Assembly (NCBI GenBank): GCA_025934545.1
Contig: JAICXV010000046.1
Coordinates: 1-9,204, forward strand
Source: Verrucomicrobiia bacterium
GTDB taxonomy: Bacteria > Verrucomicrobiota > Verrucomicrobiia > Limisphaerales > Palsa-1400
DNA length: 9,204 nucleotides
Direction: 5' to 3'
The stretch's first letter is position 1; every line of letters begins with the position of its first letter. The position numbers and the translations under genes are program-made. Below are positions 6,034 to 9,204 of the stretch, in pieces. The notes beneath the pieces were generated by a model that was not told the origin of the DNA, did not search any database, and saw nothing but the letters and a program-made list of their open reading frames with translations.

Positions 6034-6513
6034 TTATTTGACGTTTACGTGAATCTGTTTGGGTTTGGCGTCTTCGGCCTTCGGAAGCACGACGGTCAGA
6101 ACGCCATCTTTGTAAGTGGCATTGATCGATTCGTGGTTCACCTTGCTCGACAGCGCAAGCGAGCGGCTGAAGCGACCCTCGTAACGTTCGGTGCGATACA
6201 CTTCGCCTTCTTTTTTCTTCTGTTCGCTTTTGCGTTCGCCGGAAATGGTCAGGAAGCCTTCGTGCAAGGAGATGTCGATGTCTTCCTTTTTCATGCCGGG
6301 TAATTCGCATTTCACAGTCAGTGCGTCTTTATCTTCGTAAAGATCGACTGCCGGAACCCAGCCGGCGAGCAACTGCGGGCTGTGGCCGGGTTGCAAGAGT
6401 TGACCGAAAGCACGATCAAAAATGGTGTCGATTTCGTCGCGCAAAGTGGTCATGCCACGGAAGGGCGACAGTTCCCAATTGTGTTCAGGTTTATGCCAAC
6501 GTGTCAGAGTCAT
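6034..6513 (-). CDS. Small heat-shock protein, Hsp20 family (first gene of pair)
   Basis: A 159-residue alpha-crystallin-type holdase. The N-terminal arm (1-51) is amphipathic, with RDEIDTIFDRAFGQLL typical of bacterial Hsp20 arms that contact substrate and drive oligomerisation. The alpha-crystallin domain covers about 52-146, from WVPAVDLYEDKDALTVKCELPGM to GVLTVVLPKAE (137-147). The I-x-I anchor is IHV (154-156). ATG at 6511-6513 is chosen because AAAGGA stands nine bases before it. A TTG three codons further up (6520-6522) would abut the ribosome site. It is the first gene of a two-gene operon ending at the terminator at 5485-5520. No CIRCE element was found upstream. Confidence 0.95.
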   Translation of the reverse strand: MTLTRWHKPEHNWELSPFRGMTTLRDEIDTIFDRAFGQLLQPGHSPQLLAGWVPAVDLYEDKDALTVKCELPGMKKEDIDISLHEGFLTISGERKSEQKKKEGEVYRTERYEGRFSRSLALSSKVNHESINATYKDGVLTVVLPKAEDAKPKQIHVNVK

Positions 6514-6522
6514 ATGTATCAA

Positions 6523-6528
6523 TCCTTT
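6523..6528 (-). promoter_or_regulatory. Shine-Dalgarno site of the first hsp20 gene
   Basis: AAAGGA within AGAAAGGATT (6521-6530) lies nine bases before the ATG at 6513 and directly abuts the alternative TTG, so it decides for the ATG. Confidence 0.8.
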
Positions 6529-6555
6529 CTAAAATTAAAGTCACGACATATAATC

Positions 6556-6572
6556 AGCTTTGAACGTGCCAG
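6556..6572 (-). promoter_or_regulatory. Sigma-54-like promoter upstream of the hsp20 pair
   Basis: The minus strand reads CTGGCACGTTCAAAGCT. Against the sigma-54 consensus YTGGCACGrNNNTTGCW it matches 11 of 14 defined positions, with the invariant GG (6570-6569) and GC (6558-6557) exactly 10 bases apart. The start of transcription would fall near 6545, giving a leader of about 30 bases that contains the ribosome site. A palindrome, CCAGCG-N5-CGCTGG (6569-6585), overlaps the -24 element and could be an operator. No good sigma-70 pair was found nearby. A chance match is possible. Confidence 0.45.
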
Positions 6573-6653
6573 CGTTGCGCGCTGGTGATTGGTTTGTGTA
6601 ATTATTTGGACATCAGCTGATTCCGATTTTCGGCCTCTTTTTGTGGTGCTAGA

Positions 6654-6682
6654 TTGCTGTGCAAATATGACTCGCTTAGTAT
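6654..6682 (+). promoter_or_regulatory. Weak sigma-70-like promoter candidate for the TPR-coiled-coil-iscA operon
   Basis: TTGCTG (6654-6659), 17 bases, TAGTAT (6677-6682). The spacing is ideal but the boxes match only three and four of six. It would give a leader of about 95 bases. The rest of the divergent gap 6523-6786 contains a 10-bp palindrome ATCAGCTGAT (6612-6621) and no RNA gene that I can see. Confidence 0.25.
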
Positions 6683-6786
6683 TTCGAAGCCGGAGAGGCG
6701 TGTCACTTTTGCTCAGTCGTTTCGCGGCATTGAACAACAGGGATAAAGGTGAGACGCTTTAGGGAGGAACCGATCAGAATAATATA

Positions 6787-7236
6787 ATGGCAACGACCCA
6801 AGACCAATTCGACGATGCAATGTTCGACTTCTCGCAGGGGCGGGAAGAAGAGGCGATTGGGAAGTTGAAGTCGATTCTGTCGGCGAACCCGGAATTTTTT
6901 GATGCGCAACTTGCGCTGGGCGCTGCTTACTATGCTAAAGGTGATTACGCGGCGGCGATCGACGAGGGACACAAAGCGGAAAAGATGCGCCCGAATGATC
7001 AGTTGGTGTACACGAATTTGTCGCGCGCATACATGAAATCAGGCGATAAACCGAAGGCGGAGCATTATGCGTTGCAGTCGCGGATTGCGTCGTGGCGCGG
7101 CAACATGACGGCACCGGGAACGAAGACCGAGGAAGAAAAAGAATTGGAAATTGCAAAGCCAGCGGTGCCACCGGTTAAGCCGCCGCCAACGAAGTTTCCT
7201 GATATGCCGTGGAAGAAGAACAAGAGCGTTCAGTGA
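6787..7236 (+). CDS. TPR-repeat protein
   Basis: A 149-residue soluble protein with about three tetratricopeptide repeats: residues 5-35, 36-70 (FFDAQLALGAAYYAKGDYAAAIDEGHKAEKM is spread over this unit) and 71-104. Each has the small-residue/aromatic pattern of TPR helices. A charged, proline-rich tail follows (AKPAVPPVKPPPTKFP). There is no signal peptide or membrane segment. TPRs bind partner proteins; no enzyme domain is present, so the function is unknown. The start is uncertain. GGGAGGA (6763-6769) is a good ribosome-binding sequence but lies 17 bases before the ATG, too far for normal use, and no in-frame start lies between them. The gene is followed 18 bases later by the coiled-coil gene. 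Confidence 0.82.
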   Translation: MATTQDQFDDAMFDFSQGREEEAIGKLKSILSANPEFFDAQLALGAAYYAKGDYAAAIDEGHKAEKMRPNDQLVYTNLSRAYMKSGDKPKAEHYALQSRIASWRGNMTAPGTKTEEEKELEIAKPAVPPVKPPPTKFPDMPWKKNKSVQ

Positions 7237-7254
7237 TTTTAAATAAATTTTGAA

Positions 7255-7539
7255 ATGAAGTCTGCTTACGAACTTGCGATGGAACGGCTGAATAAAACTC
7301 AGCCGACGGTGAAACTCACCGACGAACAAAAGAAAGAGTTTGCTGAACTCGATTCCAAATACGCCGCGAAAATTGCCGAGCGCGAAATCTTTCTCAAGGG
7401 CGAACTCCAGAAGGCCGCTGAAAAAGGCGATTACGAAGAGTATCAAAAGATCGAAGAACAGTTGGTGCGCGATCGCAAAGCTTTGCAGGCGGACCTTGAG
7501 GAGAAGAAAGAAAAGCTGCGCAATGCCGCGGGAAAGTAG
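7255..7539 (+). CDS. Charged coiled-coil protein, function unknown
   Basis: A 94-residue protein that I do not recognise as a named family. More than half of its residues are Glu, Lys, Asp, Arg or Ala. From residue 22 onward the heptad-like pattern (KLTDEQKKEFAELDSKYAAK, then EREIFLKGELQKAAEKGDY and EEQLVRDRKALQADLEEKKEK) predicts an almost uninterrupted helix or coiled-coil pair. It has no Cys, signal peptide or membrane segment. The start ATG lies 18 bases after the TPR stop in AT-rich DNA without a Shine-Dalgarno site, and iscA begins 40 bases downstream, so the three genes are probably co-transcribed. Its clean coding pattern and operon position argue for a real gene; a dimeric adaptor or scaffold is only a guess. 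Confidence 0.75.
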   Translation: MKSAYELAMERLNKTQPTVKLTDEQKKEFAELDSKYAAKIAEREIFLKGELQKAAEKGDYEEYQKIEEQLVRDRKALQADLEEKKEKLRNAAGK

Positions 7540-7579
7540 CCCTTTTGACAGTGCCACTGCCGTTTGTTAGTTTTAGCCA

Positions 7580-7927
7580 ATGCAGAACAATGCCGACATC
7601 CAAAGCGTGGTGACTCTGACGCCGTCCGCGGCGGAAGAGATCAAGGCGAAGATCGCGCAACCCGAGAACGCCGGTAAAACCTTGCGCGTTTATGTGGAGC
7701 AGGGCGGCTGTTCGGGCATGTCGTATGGCATGGTCTTTGATGAGAAGCGGGCCGACGATCTGGAATCTTCTTTTCACGGCGTGACCGTTTTGGTTGATCC
7801 GTTCAGTGCTGATTATATCCGCGGTTCCGTCGTGGATTTTAGCGACGCGCTGACCGGCGGTGGATTCAAAATCACCAATCCGAAGGCGAAGCAGAGTTGC
7901 GGGTGTGGGAAGTCGTTTGAGACTTAA
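7580..7927 (+). CDS. Iron-sulfur cluster carrier, A-type (IscA/ErpA/HesB family)
   Basis: A 115-residue A-type carrier that accepts Fe-S clusters from a scaffold and delivers them to apo-proteins in the cytoplasm. The three conserved cluster ligands are present: Cys44 in QGGCSGMSYGM, and Cys107 and Cys109 in the C-terminal SCGCGKSF. The domain order (TPSAAEEIK start, GCSG loop, DPFSADYIRGSVVDF, GGGFKITNP) and length are normal for the family. No iscS, iscU or suf gene is nearby, so I cannot assign it to a particular sub-family such as ErpA or IscA. Its start has no Shine-Dalgarno site. It is the last gene of the probable TPR-coiled-coil-iscA operon and ends four bases before the long hairpin at 7931-8000. 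Confidence 0.93.
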   Translation: MQNNADIQSVVTLTPSAAEEIKAKIAQPENAGKTLRVYVEQGGCSGMSYGMVFDEKRADDLESSFHGVTVLVDPFSADYIRGSVVDFSDALTGGGFKITNPKAKQSCGCGKSFET

Positions 7928-7930
7928 CGG

Positions 7931-8000
7931 GTAGGGCGAGGCTCCTGCCGAGCTTTTGGACGATTTGGGTTGTAAAGGCTCGGCGGGAGCCTCGCCCTAC
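7931..8000. repeat. Long hairpin repeat between convergent iscA and mqnD
   Basis: GTAGGGCGAGGCTCCTGCCG... (7931-7953) is the reverse complement of 7978-8000 over 23 bases with a single difference, which becomes a G-U pair in RNA. The loop is 24 bases. It starts four bases after the iscA stop. No strong T-run follows on either strand, so it is not a textbook intrinsic terminator, though it could stop or protect both convergent transcripts. I associate this GC-rich hairpin with a dispersed repeat family in Verrucomicrobiota and Planctomycetota; that link is from memory. Confidence 0.85.
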
Positions 8001-8051
8001 CGAAAATCAAACGCCCTACCGAAAATCAAACGCGCTACCGAAAATGAAACG
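7995..8051. repeat. Three tandem 19-bp repeats
   Basis: CCCTACCGAAAATCAAACG occurs at 7995-8013 and again without change at 8014-8032. A third copy at 8033-8051 carries two substitutions. The first copy begins with the last six bases of the preceding hairpin arm. A fragment resembling the unit's start (GCGCTAC) occurs at 8064-8070. No CRISPR: the units touch each other with no spacers. Confidence 0.9.
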
Positions 8052-8074
8052 GCCGCTGGACAGGCGCTACGAAC

Positions 8075-8923
8075 TTATTGGACGAACTCGAGCTCCATCC
8101 GTTTCGGAATCAAGCCGGCTTCAAATGCCTGGCCCAAAAATCTCCTGATTGCTTCGCGGCCTTTGTCACCGTAGTCGAGCGTCCAGTGATTGACATACAT
8201 GCCGACAAATTCGTCGGCGAGTTCCTTGCCCATGTCGCGGGCGTATTGTAATGCGTGTTGCACGGCTTCGGCGCGATGATCGAGGCTGTATTGAATGCTG
8301 GCGGTGAGAATGTTTGAAATGGTCCGACGGACTTCGGGTGTAAACCGTTTGTGAATGACATTTCCGCCGAGCGGGAGAGGCAGGCCGTCGTTCTGTGATT
8401 TGAACCACGCGCCGAGATCTTCGCACAACTCCAGTCCTTCATTGCGGAACGTGAGCTGGCCTTCGTGGATGATTAAGCCGACTTCGGCTTTTCCGGCACG
8501 CACCGCCGCGAAAATTTGATCGAACGGCACGACGATATAATTAATTTCCTTCGCTGGTTTACCGAGCCAAAGTTGCAGCGCGAGAAACGCGCTGGTCATC
8601 GTTCCGGGCACGGCAATTTTCTTTTTGGCGATTTCGGCTTTGGAGAATTTTTGTTTCGCGACCAACATCGGTCCATAGCCGTCGCCCATGCTGGCACCGC
8701 TCGGGAGAAGCGCATATTTGTCACTTACATAGGCATAGGCGTGGATGCTGATGGCGGTGACGTCCAACTCGCCGCGAGTGGCGCGTTCGTTTAAGGTCTG
8801 GATGTCTTGCAGGATGTGTTCGAATTTATAGCCGTGGGCGGGAATGCGGTCTTTGGCTAGCCCGAAAAACATAAACGCGTCATCCGGATCCGGTGAATGA
8901 CCAAGAGTTATCACTTGCGACAT
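8075..8923 (-). CDS. mqnD: 1,4-dihydroxy-6-naphthoate synthase (futalosine pathway of menaquinone synthesis)
   Basis: A 282-residue cytoplasmic enzyme that converts cyclic dehypoxanthine futalosine to 1,4-dihydroxy-6-naphthoate in the futalosine route to menaquinone. It has the periplasmic-binding-protein-like two-lobed fold of the family. Recognisable segments are GHSPDPDDAFMF (8-19), the TAISIHAY segment (56-63), SGASMGDGYGPMLV (75-88), VPGTMTSAFLALQL (105-118) and IIHEGQLTF (151-159). His153 in IHEG corresponds to the proposed catalytic base of the Thermus enzyme. The length is normal. ATG at 8921-8923 gives the expected MSQVITLGHSPDPDD start, without a Shine-Dalgarno site. It faces iscA tail-to-tail across the hairpin and tandem repeats. 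No other mqn gene is in the window. Confidence 0.93.
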   Translation of the reverse strand: MSQVITLGHSPDPDDAFMFFGLAKDRIPAHGYKFEHILQDIQTLNERATRGELDVTAISIHAYAYVSDKYALLPSGASMGDGYGPMLVAKQKFSKAEIAKKKIAVPGTMTSAFLALQLWLGKPAKEINYIVVPFDQIFAAVRAGKAEVGLIIHEGQLTFRNEGLELCEDLGAWFKSQNDGLPLPLGGNVIHKRFTPEVRRTISNILTASIQYSLDHRAEAVQHALQYARDMGKELADEFVGMYVNHWTLDYGDKGREAIRRFLGQAFEAGLIPKRMELEFVQ

Positions 8924-8931
8924 CGGTGTAG

Positions 8932-8959
8932 TTTGAAGTTTGAGATTTGAAGTTGCAAG
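8932..8959. repeat. Degenerate heptamer array upstream of mqnD
   Basis: TTTGAAG, TTTGAGA and TTTGAAG follow directly at 8932, 8939 and 8946, with a degenerate fourth TTGCAAG at 8953. On the mqnD strand this reads as CTTCAAA-like units ending nine bases before the start codon. It could be a slippage product or a spaced binding array. Confidence 0.6.
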
Positions 8960-9012
8960 TGCGTGCGTTGCGTCTGCGGCGAATCAGAGGGATGGCCGCT
9001 GTTCGGTGGCGA

Positions 9013-9120
9013 AGGAGCGCGGACTTCAGTGCGCTTCAGTGCCATGAATAGAGTGAGCACTCGATCGTTCTGGCGTTTATAGAGAAGCTGAAGTTGAAGC
9101 GGACTAAAGTCCGCGCTCCT
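9013..9120. repeat. Inverted-repeat element (third family)
   Basis: AGGAGCGCGGACTTCAGTGC... (9013-9038) and 9095-9120 are reverse complements at 24 of 26 positions. They enclose 56 bases that hold a small palindrome GAGTG-AG-CACTC (9051-9062). Within the right arm GCGGACT-AA-AGTCCGC (9099-9114) is itself a hairpin. It has no coding capacity and no obvious target duplication. The flanking DNA (8960-9012 and 9121-9204) shows no gene, but AAAGGA at 9195-9200 could serve a plus-strand gene just beyond the window. Confidence 0.8.
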
Positions 9121-9204
9121 ATGCCCCAGTTTGAATCGCACTCCGTTGCATATGGCGCGGCTTAGGGCTATCTTCTATCAACAGCACAGTTCACAAAGGA
9201 ATTG

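Noticed and set aside
5975..6310. N-terminal extension of the second hsp20 gene
   Set aside because: It overlaps the first hsp20 gene; the ribosome site at 5983-5988 and the normal Hsp20 length favour the ATG at 5974.
6523..6786. tRNA or other RNA gene in the divergent gap
   Set aside because: No cloverleaf or conserved RNA motif could be found by reading; only short palindromes.
7995..8051. CRISPR array
   Set aside because: Repeats are directly adjacent with no spacers, and there are no cas genes.
7956..8174. 72-codon plus-strand frame across the hairpin and tandem array
   Set aside because: It reads the repeat and the antisense of mqnD, so it has no coding support.
8911..9141. 76-codon minus-strand frame across the 9013-9120 element
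   Set aside because: It spans the inverted repeat and heptamer array, overlaps the mqnD start and resembles no protein.
9146..9204. Promoter-like TTGCAT...TATCTT and AAAGGA at the window's edge
   Set aside because: Only three and four of six box matches, and the gene it might serve is outside the window; noted only as a possibility.

Overview
This window most likely comes from a Verrucomicrobiota chromosome, probably the Pedosphaera/Limisphaerales side. The case rests on a B12-dependent ribonucleotide reductase tail with the Cys-rich end usual in environmental bacteria, a futalosine-pathway menaquinone enzyme (MqnD), a secreted sulfatase and a secreted esterase-like hydrolase, mostly absent Shine-Dalgarno sites, and dense intergenic inverted repeats of a style I associate with this phylum. 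The taxonomic call is inference; no marker gene is complete enough to prove it.

Layout. The window opens inside the 3' end of nrdJ (+, ends at 400). A nested inverted-repeat element (402-619) separates it from a convergent exported alpha/beta hydrolase (-, 639-1535). A divergent hotdog thioesterase (+, 1609-2019) runs tail-to-tail into a minus-strand series: accD (2016-2969), a short AMP-nucleosidase-like phosphorylase-fold protein (3122-3892), an exported sulfatase (3995-5437), and two Hsp20 small heat-shock proteins (5576-5974 and 6034-6513). The hsp20 pair is a self-contained unit. It has a possible sigma-54-type promoter, the only two clear Shine-Dalgarno sites among the gene starts, a hairpin between the genes and a strong intrinsic terminator (5485-5520). 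On the plus strand follow a TPR protein (6787-7236), a charged coiled-coil protein of 94 aa (7255-7539) and an IscA/ErpA-type Fe-S carrier (7580-7927), probably one operon. A long hairpin (7931-8000) with a short tandem array lies between iscA and the convergent mqnD (-, 8075-8923). The last 281 bases hold a heptamer array and a third inverted-repeat element (9013-9120), with no supportable gene.

Functionally this is mixed housekeeping: deoxyribonucleotide synthesis, fatty-acid initiation, purine salvage, menaquinone synthesis, Fe-S maturation and proteostasis, plus two exported hydrolases that suggest use of sulfated or acylated polysaccharides. I see no phage, transposase, CRISPR, tRNA or rRNA, and no convincing new defence or biosynthetic system. 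The most notable material is non-coding: three unrelated inverted-repeat families in 9 kb, two of them exactly at convergent gene ends, and the compact regulatory architecture around the hsp20 pair. The most notable protein points are a thioesterase without the usual catalytic Asp and an unrecognised coiled-coil protein next to iscA.
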